Source of the DNA: UTCHB3 sp964431385
Lineage (GTDB): Bacteria; Bacteroidota; Ignavibacteria; Ignavibacteriales; Ignavibacteriaceae
Length of the DNA: 55,798 nucleotides
Direction: 5' to 3'
NCBI GenBank assembly: GCA_964431385.1
Contig: CAYSJM010000015.1
Coordinates: forward strand, 1-55,798
The notes beneath the pieces were generated by a model. The model was not told the DNA's origin, did not search any database, and saw only the letters and a list, made by a program, of their open reading frames with translations. Within the stretch, counting starts at the first letter, position 1; every line of letters starts with the position of its first letter. The position numbers were made by a program, and so were the translations under genes. Shown one piece after another: positions 18,091 to 26,612 of the stretch.

Positions 18091-19625
18091 TCCCACTCTA
18101 TGGTTGCCGGTGGCTTTGAACTGATATCATAGACGACCCTGTTTACGCCTCTTACATGGTTAATTATTGAGTTGGAGACATCTGCCAGAAAATCGTGGTC
18201 AAATCTGTACCAGTCGGCTGTCATACCATCAACAGAAGTGACAGCCCTGAGTGCAAGCACATTTTCATAAGTTCTTTGGTCGCCCATTACACCCACAGTC
18301 TGAACGGGGAGAAGGACAGTAAATGCCTGCCAAATTTTATCGTAAAGATCGTATTCTTTAATTTTTGCGATGTAAAGTTCATCGGCTTCTCGAAGAATTT
18401 CCAATCTCTCCTCTTGAATATCACCGAGTACTCTTACTGCAAGACCGGGTCCCGGGAACGGGTGCCGCTTGATAAGATCTTCGGGAATATCGAGTGAAAA
18501 CCCGATTTTCCGAACCTCATCCTTGAATAATTCACGAAGTGGCTCTATTAGTTTTAAGTCCATTTTTTCAGGCAGACCACCAACATTATGATGCGACTTT
18601 ATGGTAACCGATGCACCTTTTACGGGAACTGATTCAATTACATCCGGATAAAGCGTACCCTGCACTAAAAATGAAGCATTCTTTATCTTTTTTGCCTCTT
18701 CTTCAAATACTTCTATAAATGTGTGACCGATTATTTTCCGCTTTTCTTCAGGCGAAGAAACACCGGCGAGCCTGTCAATAAAAAGTCGGGCTGCATCCAC
18801 ATGAATAATCTTTAGTCCGGTTCGCTCCCTTAATAATTTCACAACTTTTGCCGACTCATTCTTTCGCATAAGACCGTTGTCGATGTGGACACACACAAGG
18901 TTTTCACCGAGAGCCCTGTGAACAAGAACGGCAGCCACAGTTGAATCTACACCTCCGCTGAGTGCACAGATAGCAGTTGAAGTGCCGGCTTCCCGTCTTA
19001 TCTTTTCTATGCTTTCTTCGATGAATGCACCCGGATTCCAATCGGGTTTACACTTGCAAATAGAAAAAATGAAATTTGATAATATCTCTTTCCCATAGCT
19101 TGTATGATAAACTTCAGGATGGAATTGTACTCCAAAAACGGGCTTGTCATCAGAAACTATGGCACAGTTTTCTGTGTTGGGGGATGATCCAATTCTTCTG
19201 AAGCCGTAAGGAAGTGTCTTCACATGGTCGCCGTGACTCATCCAAACGGTAGATTCGGAGGGAATCCCTTCAAAAAGTGGATTTTCATCGTGCACATTAA
19301 ATGTTGCTTTGCCGTACTCCCTTTTTTCAGCCTTTTCAACTATTCCACCTAATGTGTAGGAGATTAATTGTAACCCGTAACAAATGCCGAGTACAGGGAT
19401 GTCCATCGAAAAAATTTCTTCATCGATCATCGGTGCACCCTCATCTTTTACGGACATTGGACCTCCCGAAAGGATTATACCTTTTGGATTAATCTCCTTA
19501 ATTGTCTCGGGTGAAATGGTGTGGGGGTGGATCAGAGAAAAAACAGATAACTCCCTGACCTTTCGGGCGATCAGTTGAGTGTACTGAGAACCAAAGTCGA
19601 TTATCAGAATCGATGAGCCGGTCAT
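18087..19625 (-). CDS. guaA: GMP synthase (glutamine-hydrolysing)
   Basis: This 512-residue enzyme makes GMP from XMP, ATP and glutamine. The class I glutamine amidotransferase domain (about 1-190) has nucleophile C82 in GICYG and the His/Glu pair in GVQFHPEVYHT. The PP-loop ATP pyrophosphatase domain starts with ALSGGVDSTVAA (about 218), and the C-terminal dimerisation domain ends in the family-typical NRVVYDISSKPPATIEWE. It heads the run guaA-TPR-binding protein-radC. Confidence 0.98.
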   Translation of the reverse strand: MTGSSILIIDFGSQYTQLIARKVRELSVFSLIHPHTISPETIKEINPKGIILSGGPMSVKDEGAPMIDEEIFSMDIPVLGICYGLQLISYTLGGIVEKAEKREYGKATFNVHDENPLFEGIPSESTVWMSHGDHVKTLPYGFRRIGSSPNTENCAIVSDDKPVFGVQFHPEVYHTSYGKEILSNFIFSICKCKPDWNPGAFIEESIEKIRREAGTSTAICALSGGVDSTVAAVLVHRALGENLVCVHIDNGLMRKNESAKVVKLLRERTGLKIIHVDAARLFIDRLAGVSSPEEKRKIIGHTFIEVFEEEAKKIKNASFLVQGTLYPDVIESVPVKGASVTIKSHHNVGGLPEKMDLKLIEPLRELFKDEVRKIGFSLDIPEDLIKRHPFPGPGLAVRVLGDIQEERLEILREADELYIAKIKEYDLYDKIWQAFTVLLPVQTVGVMGDQRTYENVLALRAVTSVDGMTADWYRFDHDFLADVSNSIINHVRGVNRVVYDISSKPPATIEWE

Positions 19626-19660
19626 AGAGTATTAAACCTGGTTTAAAGTTTGGGTAAATT

Positions 19661-19693
19661 AAAAAAGAGGCTGTCTCAATCTCTGAAACAGCC
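19661..19693 (-). terminator. Rho-independent terminator after gcvH
   Basis: GGCTGTCTCA at 19669-19678 pairs with TGAAACAGCC at 19684-19693, with one mismatch and a 5-nt loop. On the minus strand it is followed by CTCTTTTTT. It lies 24 bases after the gcvH stop and closes the efp-accB-accC-gcvH transcript. Confidence 0.82.
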
Positions 19694-19716
19694 TTTGGAA
19701 AAACATTTTAAGGAGA

Positions 19717-20100
19717 TTATACTCCGATTAGTTCGCTGTAGGCTGCCGAGTCGAGCAATACATCAAGCTCCGCAGGATTTGCTATCTCAACTTTAATCAT
19801 CCACCCGCCATTATAGGGGTCTTGATTAATGTTTTCAGGTGAATCACCTAAAGAGGAGTTGATCTCAACTATTTTACCACCGCATGGTGCATAAAGTTCA
19901 CTCACAGTTTTTACAGCTTCAATGGTTCCGAAGTTTTCATCAACGGAAAGTGTATCTCCTACAGATTTGGTGATATCAACAAAAACCACATCTCCAAGCT
20001 CACCTTGAGCATATTCGGTAATTCCGATTACTCCGATGTTGCCTTCAACACGGATCCATTCATGTTCTTTAGTATATTTTAATTCAGATGGAATATTCAT
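19717..20100 (-). CDS. gcvH: Glycine cleavage system H protein
   Basis: This 127-residue lipoyl carrier has the lipoylation site K64 in GTIEAVKTVSELYAP. It shuttles the aminomethyl group between the P, T and L proteins of glycine decarboxylation. The start is supported by the Shine-Dalgarno GGGAGAAG before the ATG at 20100. No gcvT or gcvP is in the window. Instead it follows accC by 15 bases at the end of the efp-accB-accC run, so it may also serve as a lipoate carrier or relay for other complexes (inference). Confidence 0.96.
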   Translation of the reverse strand: MNIPSELKYTKEHEWIRVEGNIGVIGITEYAQGELGDVVFVDITKSVGDTLSVDENFGTIEAVKTVSELYAPCGGKIVEINSSLGDSPENINQDPYNGGWMIKVEIANPAELDVLLDSAAYSELIGV

Positions 20101-20115
20101 CTCTTCTCCCGGGGG

Positions 20116-21462
20116 TTAATTTTTGTTTTTAGGCTTAAAATCTTCGAGGAACGATGTATCAAAGTCTCCCGAAATAAACCTTTCGTCTTCTAAAACATCA
20201 AGATGGAAGGGAATTGTTGTCTTTATCCCTTCAATAATGAATTCACCCAAAGCCCTATTGGCTTTTTGGATTGCGGAAGCTCTATCTTTATCCCATACTA
20301 TCAGTTTGGCAACCATCGAATCGTAATAAGGGGGTATGGTGTACGACTGGTAGATGTGGGAATCGATCCTGACACCAAGCCCGCCGGGGAAATTGAGTGA
20401 TTCAATTCTACCGGGTGACGGTCTGAAATTGTTGTCAGGGTCTTCGGCATTTATTCTGAATTCAAATGCGTGACCTTTTGGTCGGTTGTTTGGTGGTTCT
20501 ATCACAAAACCGGCGGCAGCGAGGATTTGCTGCTTCACGAGATCGGTTTCATAAACCATTTCTGTTACGGGATGCTCAACCTGAATACGGGTATTCATCT
20601 CCATAAAATAGAAATTTTTATCTTTATCGAGTAGAAACTCAATAGTACCAACACTCTCATAATTTATTGATTTTGCGGCTTTTACAGCAGCGGCACCCAT
20701 TCTGTCCCTAAGTTCCTGATCCAAAGCGGGTGAGGGTGATTCTTCAATAAGTTTTTGGTGTCTTCTCTGAACAGAGCAATCTCTTTCACCAAAATGGTAG
20801 TGGTTGCCGTGTTGGTCTCCAATTACCTGAACTTCAACATGTCTTGGGTTTAACACAAGTTTTTCGATGTAAACATCACCATTTCCAAATGCTGCCTCTG
20901 CCTCTGCCCTTGCGGTAACAAATGCAAGATTAAATTCTGACTCTTCCCTTACGACCCGCATACCCTTACCACCACCACCGGCGGAGGCTTTTATAATGAC
21001 AGGGAAACCCATCGCAACAGCGATTTTTTGGGCTTCTGCAGGATCGTCGATAATTCCGTCACTTCCCGGTATCACAGGGACATTGTGCTTTTTCATCGTG
21101 TCTTTTGCAACCGCCTTGTCACCCATCGTACGGATCATTTCGGCGGTAGGACCAATAAATTTGATCCCCGATTCGGCACATATTTCGGAAAAATTGGCGT
21201 TTTCAGCCAAAAATCCGTATCCGGGATGAATGGCATCTGCTCCCGTTACATTGGCAGCAGACATTATCACGGGCACTTTTAGATAACTGTTTCGGCTCTC
21301 TGCAGGGCCTATGCAAACTGCTTCGTCAGCAAAAGTAACATGGAGTGAATTCTTGTCAGCTTCCGAGTAAATTGCAACGGTTTTAATACCAAGCTCTTTG
21401 CAAGCTCTGATAATCCTCAGAGCTATTTCACCACGGTTGGCTATTAATATTTTCTTGAACAA
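20116..21462 (-). CDS. accC: Biotin carboxylase subunit of acetyl-CoA carboxylase
   Basis: This 448-residue protein carboxylates biotin on AccB using ATP and bicarbonate. Its features are the N-terminal KILIANRGEIALRIIRACKELGI, the ATP-grasp glycine loop KASAGGGGKGMRVV, the metal/catalytic stretch FYFMEMNTRIQVEHPVTE and a C-terminal lid region. Full length for AccC (about 450). It forms one run with accB and gcvH; the carboxyltransferase genes accA/accD are not in the window. Confidence 0.97.
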   Translation of the reverse strand: MFKKILIANRGEIALRIIRACKELGIKTVAIYSEADKNSLHVTFADEAVCIGPAESRNSYLKVPVIMSAANVTGADAIHPGYGFLAENANFSEICAESGIKFIGPTAEMIRTMGDKAVAKDTMKKHNVPVIPGSDGIIDDPAEAQKIAVAMGFPVIIKASAGGGGKGMRVVREESEFNLAFVTARAEAEAAFGNGDVYIEKLVLNPRHVEVQVIGDQHGNHYHFGERDCSVQRRHQKLIEESPSPALDQELRDRMGAAAVKAAKSINYESVGTIEFLLDKDKNFYFMEMNTRIQVEHPVTEMVYETDLVKQQILAAAGFVIEPPNNRPKGHAFEFRINAEDPDNNFRPSPGRIESLNFPGGLGVRIDSHIYQSYTIPPYYDSMVAKLIVWDKDRASAIQKANRALGEFIIEGIKTTIPFHLDVLEDERFISGDFDTSFLEDFKPKNKN

Positions 21463-21492
21463 TCGTTACCTCAAATGAATCGTTTACCGTGC

Positions 21493-21966
21493 TTAATCTG
21501 GTTTTACAAGGAAAAGTAATTGTCCATATTCAACGGGCTTTCCGTTGTCAACCATTATTTTGGCAACTGTTCCTGAAATGTCGCACTCTATTTCGTTCAT
21601 CAACTTCATCGCCTCAACGATGCAGAGAACGGAACCTTGCTCTACTCTGTCGCCTACTTTTACATAGGAATCGGCATCAGGAGCAGGAGAACGATAAAAG
21701 GTACCAACAATTGGTGATTTAATTTCGTGAAGTTTCTCGTTTGTAGCTGCCGGTGTAGCCTCGGGTGTCGGGGTTGTAACCGGCTGGGGAGCCACTTGTT
21801 GAGCAGGGATATGCTGTGGAGCACTGACTGTGTAGTTAACAGCTCCGGGAGCGGTACTTCCATACTTGGAAATGTAAATTCTTGATTCGCTCTCTTCGAT
21901 CTCTAATTCAGAGATTCCACTTGTTTCTACCAGTTTAACAAGACGACGGATTAAATTAATATCCAT
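21493..21966 (-). CDS. accB: Biotin carboxyl carrier protein of acetyl-CoA carboxylase
   Basis: This 157-residue protein has an N-terminal helix-rich part (1-35) and a Pro/Ala/Thr-rich flexible linker (about 45-78). The C-terminal biotinyl domain has the conserved EAMKLMNE motif, biotinylated at K121. It carries the carboxybiotin between AccC and the carboxyltransferase. It lies 30 bases upstream of accC and 27 bases downstream of efp. Confidence 0.97.
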   Translation of the reverse strand: MDINLIRRLVKLVETSGISELEIEESESRIYISKYGSTAPGAVNYTVSAPQHIPAQQVAPQPVTTPTPEATPAATNEKLHEIKSPIVGTFYRSPAPDADSYVKVGDRVEQGSVLCIVEAMKLMNEIECDISGTVAKIMVDNGKPVEYGQLLFLVKPD

Positions 21967-21993
21967 GTTTAACCTGTTTTTATATTAAAAAAA

Positions 21994-22557
21994 TTAAGAT
22001 TTAACTCTTTCCATATAGTCACCCGTGCGGGTATCTATCTTCAGAAGATCATCTTCGTTAATGAAAAGTGGAACCATTACTGTGGCTCCTGTTTCCATTT
22101 TCGCAGGTTTTAACGCATTTGTTGCAGTATCGCCTCTGAATCCCGGTTCCGTTTCAATAACCCTTAGAGCAACATGAACAGGAAGCTCGACGCTAATAAT
22201 CTTTTCACCGTCCATCAACATATCAAGTTCGGTGCCCTCTTTTACAAACTTGATCCCATCACCAAAAGCTGCCAAAGGAACATTCATCTGATCATAGGTC
22301 TCGTTATCCATACAGACAAGTGATTCACCATCTGCATAAAGATATTGGAATTTTCTTCGCTCCACCTTCACAATATCAATCCCTTCACCTGAACGGAATG
22401 TATTGTCCAAAACTCTACCGGTGGTTAGACTTTTTAAAGAGGTACGAACAAATGCCCCTCCCTTGCCGGGTTTCACATGCTGAAACTCTACAACTGTAAA
22501 TAAGTCATTCTTAAATTTAATTATTAGTCCATTTCTGAGATCTGATGTATCAGCCAT
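21994..22557 (-). CDS. efp: Elongation factor P
   Basis: This 187-residue translation factor relieves ribosome stalling at polyproline. All three beta-barrel domains are present. The tip loop PGKGGAF carries K32, the lysine modified by EpmA in some bacteria; whether it is modified here is unknown. The ends match the family (MADTSDLRNGLIIKF ... RTGDYMERVKS). The frame is open 16 codons further upstream to 22605, but the family N-terminus is the ATG at 22557, so I use it. It heads efp-accB-accC-gcvH; a tandem octamer array lies 79-166 bases upstream. Confidence 0.96.
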   Translation of the reverse strand: MADTSDLRNGLIIKFKNDLFTVVEFQHVKPGKGGAFVRTSLKSLTTGRVLDNTFRSGEGIDIVKVERRKFQYLYADGESLVCMDNETYDQMNVPLAAFGDGIKFVKEGTELDMLMDGEKIISVELPVHVALRVIETEPGFRGDTATNALKPAKMETGATVMVPLFINEDDLLKIDTRTGDYMERVKS

Positions 22558-22635
22558 AGTCCTTTTACATATTAGTTGGGGAAAAAATAAAAACTGAATT
22601 TGCAAAATATCAATTTAACAGGAGAGTACAAAAAA

Positions 22636-22723
22636 GAACTTCGGAACTTCAGGACTACGGAACCTCAGAACTGCCGAACTTCAGAACCTCGGAATATCAG
22701 AATCTCAGAACTTCGGAACTTCA
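22636..22723. repeat. Tandem array of 11 octamers (GAACTTCR)
   Basis: Eleven consecutive 8-bp units fit exactly: GAACTTCG, GAACTTCA, GGACTACG, GAACCTCA, GAACTGCC, GAACTTCA, GAACCTCG, GAATATCA, GAATCTCA, GAACTTCG, GAACTTCA. The outer units are perfect and the middle ones diverged. Period 8 is not coding-compatible. It is similar in style to the short tandem repeats scattered between genes in cyanobacteria and related genomes. It sits in the gap upstream of efp. Confidence 0.9.
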
Positions 22724-22734
22724 GTTGGTGCGGG

Positions 22735-22990
22735 GAACCAAGAGCCCGGGGATTCAACCCCGGAAATAAGAAATAGCCCATACCCGGTAATGTGACAAAA
22801 TGCGTTTATAAACACAAATTATTATGTTTTCGCTTTTTTGTGTTTCATTCTTTCAGCCATCAGCCTTCGAACTTTTGTCCATATATCGCCACAAATCATG
22901 AGGTTGAAATCCCCAAGCTATTAGTTTGATTTCTTCCCATGTGTCTTCTTATTTTCCTCCGATTGAAATCGGTGGCTATTGGGTTTAATA
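22735..22990. repeat. Cluster of three REP-like palindromes in the long gap between efp and the next gene
   Basis: Three related units share the layout stem - TTGAAAT/TTGAAT loop - stem - GGCTATTGG. Copy 1 (minus orientation) has stem CCGGGG/CCCCGG at 22746-22763. Copy 2 around 22900-22922 (GAGGTTGAAATCCCC, AGCTATTAG) is decayed. Copy 3 has stem 22956-22964/22967-22975 (CCTCCGATT with AATCGGTGG) followed by CTATTGGG. This pattern matches REP elements mobilised by RAYT (TnpA-REP) transposases; no such transposase is in the window. The rest of the 595-base gap (22558-23152) shows no gene. Confidence 0.65.
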
Positions 22991-23152
22991 CTTAAAAATT
23001 GAGTCTTCAGCACTCAAATATTCGACCAATTTTCTTGTTCTCAAACTTACAAAGAAGTGTACCAATTATCAACAAATTATTCAATCTACTCATTTCATTT
23101 TTGCGTGTGAAATATTCGGGAGGATGGCAACTGATGGAGTCAATCGCAGAGC

Positions 23153-23623
23153 TTATTCTGACAGCATAACATTAGAAACTTTATTTTTATAGACTGTTAT
23201 ATTTAGTCCCTGATCGATATAATAGAGTTCGACATTATCGCCAAAATTTTCTTGTTGATACGGTTCACCGAGAATTTTTTTAACATCGGTGATAGAATCA
23301 GAAATTTTGAGAGTTTTCCCTTTTATATTGATTTTTACTTTGGGGTCTTTGGAACTGATGAGAGTAACCTTCCCTTTTTTATCGAAATAGATATTTAGTG
23401 CGGGTTTTTCATATAGCCAGAGGAGTCCCAGTGCTTCTGATGATTTAGAATTCGGTTTTCCAAGAATCTTAGTTACATTATCCTGCGACATGTCAAGTTT
23501 TATTCCCTGCAATTCAATATCTTTGGGAGATATCAGAGGTTGACCAAAAATATTTGCAGAGAGGAGGGCAAAGAAAATAAATAATGGAATTGTTGCCGAA
23601 AAAAAGTTGGAATTGTTTCTCAT
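23153..23623 (-). CDS. Secreted protein with two BamE/SmpA-like repeats
   Basis: This 156-residue protein has a signal peptide (about 1-27, ending SANIFGQ). Two similar ~45-residue halves follow: IKLDMSQDNVTKILGKPNSK...LWLYEKPALNIYFDKKGKV and LKISDSITDVKKILGEPYQQ...ELYYIDQGLNITVYKNKV. The 'S..V..ILG.P' plus 'Y....L.I.F..KV' pattern is that of the SmpA/OmlA (BamE) fold or similar small beta-lactamase-inhibitor-like domains. No lipobox is seen. Function unknown. It stands alone between repeat-rich spacers. Confidence 0.75.
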   Translation of the reverse strand: MRNNSNFFSATIPLFIFFALLSANIFGQPLISPKDIELQGIKLDMSQDNVTKILGKPNSKSSEALGLLWLYEKPALNIYFDKKGKVTLISSKDPKVKINIKGKTLKISDSITDVKKILGEPYQQENFGDNVELYYIDQGLNITVYKNKVSNVMLSE

Positions 23624-23656
23624 TTTTCAGTTCCTTTAAGTAAATGATTGTTTATT

Positions 23657-23793
23657 AAAGTAGTTACACTTCGGGAATTTTTATTTGTTCCCTTGGGAAG
23701 GGGGAGATTTGTTTATTAAAAATGTTTGAAAAATATCACTCTCTTTGTTGATCAGAACCCCCATCATTAGTAAAGGGAAGGAGTAACTACTTT
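23657..23793. mobile_element. MITE-like element with terminal inverted repeats, abutting vsr
   Basis: AAAGTAGTTAC at 23657-23667 is repeated in exact inverse as GTAACTACTTT at 23783-23793. Inside, CCTTGGGAAGGGGG on the left faces CCCCC...AAAGGGAAGG on the right, so most of the 137-bp element could fold on itself. It has no coding capacity. It ends 7 bases from the vsr stop codon at 23801. A 15-nt core, TTGGGAAGGGGGAGA (23693-23707), recurs beyond the other side of the restriction-modification genes at 27194. Confidence 0.65.
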
Positions 23794-23800
23794 GTGCTTG

Positions 23801-24214
23801 TTAAAAGGCTGCTGTTATTGATTTTATTCGCTCTACAACTAATGGCAAATTCTTTTCAATTTCACACTCCCAGACTATCCGAACCTTCCATCCGGCAGTT
23901 TGAAGTTGTTCCGTCTTTAGGTGATCCCGCTCCATGGTTATTGAAATCTTGGCATACCAAAATTCTCTGTTTGATTTAGGGAAATTTGCATTTTTACACC
24001 CCTCATGATGGTGCCAAAAACAACCGTGGACGAAAATTATTAGGTTATACTTTTTAAGTACTATATCCGGTTTGCCTGGAAGTTTTTTAACATTAGTCCG
24101 GAATCTGAAACCTGCACGATGGAGTGCGGAGCGAAGTGCTATCTCGGGTTTCGTGTTTGAACCCTTTATTTTGCTCATGCATGAGCTTCTTTTTTGAGCA
24201 TTCCAGATGTCCAT
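23801..24214 (-). CDS. vsr: Very short patch repair endonuclease (Vsr)
   Basis: This 137-residue nuclease nicks 5' of T in T:G mismatches that arise when 5-methylcytosine deaminates, protecting CCWGG-type methylated sites from mutation. The family start QKRSSCMSKIKGSNTKPEIALRSALH is present. The catalytic core GKPDIVLKKYNLIIFVHGCFWHHHEGC has the PD-Asp, the catalytic His residues and Zn ligands, followed by W-x-V-x-x-V-W-E-C. It follows the endonuclease gene by 68 bases, as expected next to a cytosine-5 methyltransferase. Confidence 0.96.
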   Translation of the reverse strand: MDIWNAQKRSSCMSKIKGSNTKPEIALRSALHRAGFRFRTNVKKLPGKPDIVLKKYNLIIFVHGCFWHHHEGCKNANFPKSNREFWYAKISITMERDHLKTEQLQTAGWKVRIVWECEIEKNLPLVVERIKSITAAF

Positions 24215-24282
24215 AGTTTACTCAAACCTTAAAATGTTTCTGGACATTTTACATGAATCAAACAGGGTACAGCAAAACCTGA

Positions 24283-25455
24283 TCAATTAACCATTTCAGT
24301 TAAAAAATCGATAAACTTTGAAAGAGTCCAAATTTTGTCCTGATATTGTCTTGGAAAACTACTGATATATTGTTTTGGAACCACCAATTGCACTTTGGCT
24401 CGCTCCATTTCTTCCAATTGATTGGAGGATATCCCCTGTTGAAGTGTAAAAAGATGTTTTACGGGAATTTTCTCAGCCTCTCCAAGAATCTGACGCCATC
24501 TGTCTTTGCATGTGGTTTTTGCTGCAAGGAATGCAATATTGTTGCTTCCTGTTGTAGAGTTCCGGTAGAGTTCTATTGCCGGGAAAATAAAGTCAGGTTT
24601 GCTGTTACCTTCGGTAGTACATTGTGCACAATAACGGATGTTATGGATGTCAAATATTTTTGAAAGGTGATGTTCAAGGGATTTGCCAGCACGACTCTTT
24701 CTACGATTTAGAACTGTGTTAGCAAATTCTATTAATTCTTGAACTGATGAAAAAGGAGTCGATATTCGAGTTGTATAACGATAAACTTCAAGTTGCCTGA
24801 ATAAATCATACTCAGCAGATAACCAGGAAAGGAAAATATTATCAGGATTATTGAGAATCTTATTTGTTGATATCCTGAAGACTCTGTTGTAAAATATTTC
24901 AGCAGTATGAGCTACTTCGCTCGTCCCCGGAAAGTCAACCGTTAGATCTTTGATGTAGGAATCAAACAGATTGGTTAATTCTTCGGTTGGAGTCCGGGGC
25001 TCCATTTTTGGTATAATTTTATTTGTCTCAGTACTCGAGATACCGGCTGCATTGAAAAATTCATCAATCTCTTCATCGCCTGAAATAACGAAAGCCTTGT
25101 AATCATTCTCCGACATTTTACAGATCACAAGCAGGTCTCCAACTCTGTCGTCAGAAAGAAAAGGAAATCCTCTACCAAATCTAGTCAAACGGTATTCATT
25201 CCTTGTACCGGTGCCATAGTAGATGAACCGGCTTTCAGTTTTAAAATCCTCTTGCCACAGGATGGAGATGGTAGTGTCTTTATTCGATCCCCGGACCCCC
25301 GGTTCTGTAAAAAACACCGGCCAAGCACTTTTCGGCATGTAATATCCGGCTTGATGGGCACCATTTGCTCCTGTATCATTTGCCGTTATGTAGCGACAGA
25401 ATGTTTTTTCACTCTCTATTGTGCATTTAATAGCTTTAGATGTCGTTTCCTTCAT
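24283..25455 (-). CDS. EcoRII-type restriction endonuclease
   Basis: This 390-residue protein is close to EcoRII (about 400 residues). An N-terminal effector DNA-binding domain (about 12-150) is followed by a C-terminal catalytic PD-(D/E)XK domain. The signature RRKSRAGKSLEHHL is at 251-264, with PD at 287-288 (NSKPDFIFPAIELY) and catalytic Lys in FLAAKTTCKDRWRQIL (K313). EcoRII is a type IIE enzyme that needs two sites and cuts before CCWGG; that specificity is inferred here from the family. It follows the methyltransferase gene by 10 bases. Confidence 0.93.
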   Translation of the reverse strand: MKETTSKAIKCTIESEKTFCRYITANDTGANGAHQAGYYMPKSAWPVFFTEPGVRGSNKDTTISILWQEDFKTESRFIYYGTGTRNEYRLTRFGRGFPFLSDDRVGDLLVICKMSENDYKAFVISGDEEIDEFFNAAGISSTETNKIIPKMEPRTPTEELTNLFDSYIKDLTVDFPGTSEVAHTAEIFYNRVFRISTNKILNNPDNIFLSWLSAEYDLFRQLEVYRYTTRISTPFSSVQELIEFANTVLNRRKSRAGKSLEHHLSKIFDIHNIRYCAQCTTEGNSKPDFIFPAIELYRNSTTGSNNIAFLAAKTTCKDRWRQILGEAEKIPVKHLFTLQQGISSNQLEEMERAKVQLVVPKQYISSFPRQYQDKIWTLSKFIDFLTEMVN

Positions 25456-25465
25456 TAGAAAATTT

Positions 25466-26575
25466 CTATAAATACTTAATAATTTGTTGAGCGACAGCCT
25501 GAATCAGAGGCATTACAACCGAATTACCAAACTGTTTGTATGCCTGATTATCTGAAACCGGGATTAAAAAATCATCCGGAAATCCCTGCAATCTGGCACA
25601 TTCTCGTGGAGTTAATCTTCTGGGATTATTGCCGGGTTGAGGGATCAATATTTCAGATCCATCTTTGTAATACCGTGCACTAAGAGTTCTTGATATTCCA
25701 TCCAAATCAGCAATACCAAAACCAAACCCGTTTCCTTTAAGTTTATGTTTCGCCGAATAATCCTGGAGATAATTCCACAGTTTGTCGGACAGCGTATATT
25801 TGGGGTCAAGTTCTTTGTCGAGGATATCACTCAGTTTCTTATTTGCTACGGGTAAAAGCGGAAATTCAAAGCTATTTACATCCTGATAATAATCCCTGTT
25901 AAATCCCACAATCATAATCCTTTCTCTATGCTGAGGGACAAAGTGTTTCCCATCAATAACTCTATAAAATACAGAATAATTGAGTTCAGTAAGAGTGTTT
26001 AAGATAACCTGGAATGTTCTCTTTTTATCATGGCTAACGAGATTTTTTACATTTTCCAAAAGGAATGCTTTTGGTCGCTTGTACTGCAAGATTCTGGCTA
26101 TATCGAAGAATAATGTTCCTTGTGTCTCGTCGAGAAATCCATGACTTCGTCCCAGGCTGTTTTTCTTTGAAACACCGGCTATCGAGAAAGGCTGGCAGGG
26201 AAAGCCCGCAGTAAGAATATCATGATCAGGAATTGATTCCTCCGGAATTTTTGTAATATCACCATGTGGTATTTCGCCAAAGTTTTCTTTGTAAGTGAAT
26301 TGTGAAAACCGATCCCACTCTGAACTGAAAACACATTTACCACCAATATTTTGGAATGCCAATCGGATTCCACCAATGCCGGCAAACAAATCAATAAATT
26401 TGAATTTTGGACTTAACGGAGGTGGGAAGGGTACACTTCTTATGTCATCAAACAATTGTTCATAAACCTGAAATGGTTCGCTAACACCATCATAATTATT
26501 TACAACTTCAACTCTTTTCTTTTTCATAATCATTTCTTGCGATTTATTCATCTGATGCTGAATCATATCAATCAT
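25466..26575 (-). CDS. DNA (cytosine-5-)-methyltransferase of the EcoRII/Dcm type
   Basis: This 369-residue C5 methyltransferase has motif I FIDLFAGIGGIRLAF (about 60-74), motif IV GFPCQPFS with catalytic C127, motif VI ENVKNL, motif VIII PQHRERI, a target-recognition region (about 250-310) and motif X with QFGNSVVMP near the end. It probably methylates the inner C of CCWGG, inferred from its EcoRII and Vsr neighbours. M.EcoRII and M.SsoII carry an N-terminal HTH that represses their own promoter. Here the ~58 residues before motif I show no clear HTH, while a separate HTH gene sits 35 bases upstream. Confidence 0.95.
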   Translation of the reverse strand: MIDMIQHQMNKSQEMIMKKKRVEVVNNYDGVSEPFQVYEQLFDDIRSVPFPPPLSPKFKFIDLFAGIGGIRLAFQNIGGKCVFSSEWDRFSQFTYKENFGEIPHGDITKIPEESIPDHDILTAGFPCQPFSIAGVSKKNSLGRSHGFLDETQGTLFFDIARILQYKRPKAFLLENVKNLVSHDKKRTFQVILNTLTELNYSVFYRVIDGKHFVPQHRERIMIVGFNRDYYQDVNSFEFPLLPVANKKLSDILDKELDPKYTLSDKLWNYLQDYSAKHKLKGNGFGFGIADLDGISRTLSARYYKDGSEILIPQPGNNPRRLTPRECARLQGFPDDFLIPVSDNQAYKQFGNSVVMPLIQAVAQQIIKYL

Positions 26576-26598
26576 TTTAGCCCACCTTAGGGCAGAGG

Positions 26599-26612
26599 AG
26601 TATGTTCATACT
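26599..26612. promoter_or_regulatory. 14-bp palindrome between the HTH regulator and methyltransferase genes
   Basis: AGTATG-TT-CATACT is a perfect inverted repeat. It overlaps the stop codon of the HTH gene and lies 24 bases upstream of the methyltransferase ATG, so it could be an operator or an mRNA hairpin controlling methyltransferase output. No experimental match is claimed. Confidence 0.4.

Noticed and set aside
22741..22770. tRNA T-arm-like sequence CCGGGGATTCAACCCCGG
   Set aside because: No acceptor stem, anticodon arm or CCA-adjacent structure fits around it; it is better explained as a REP palindrome.
22636..22990. Possible CRISPR array in the efp spacer
   Set aside because: The direct repeats are 8 bp with no spacers between them, and the other palindromes are unequal in spacing and orientation; there are no cas genes.
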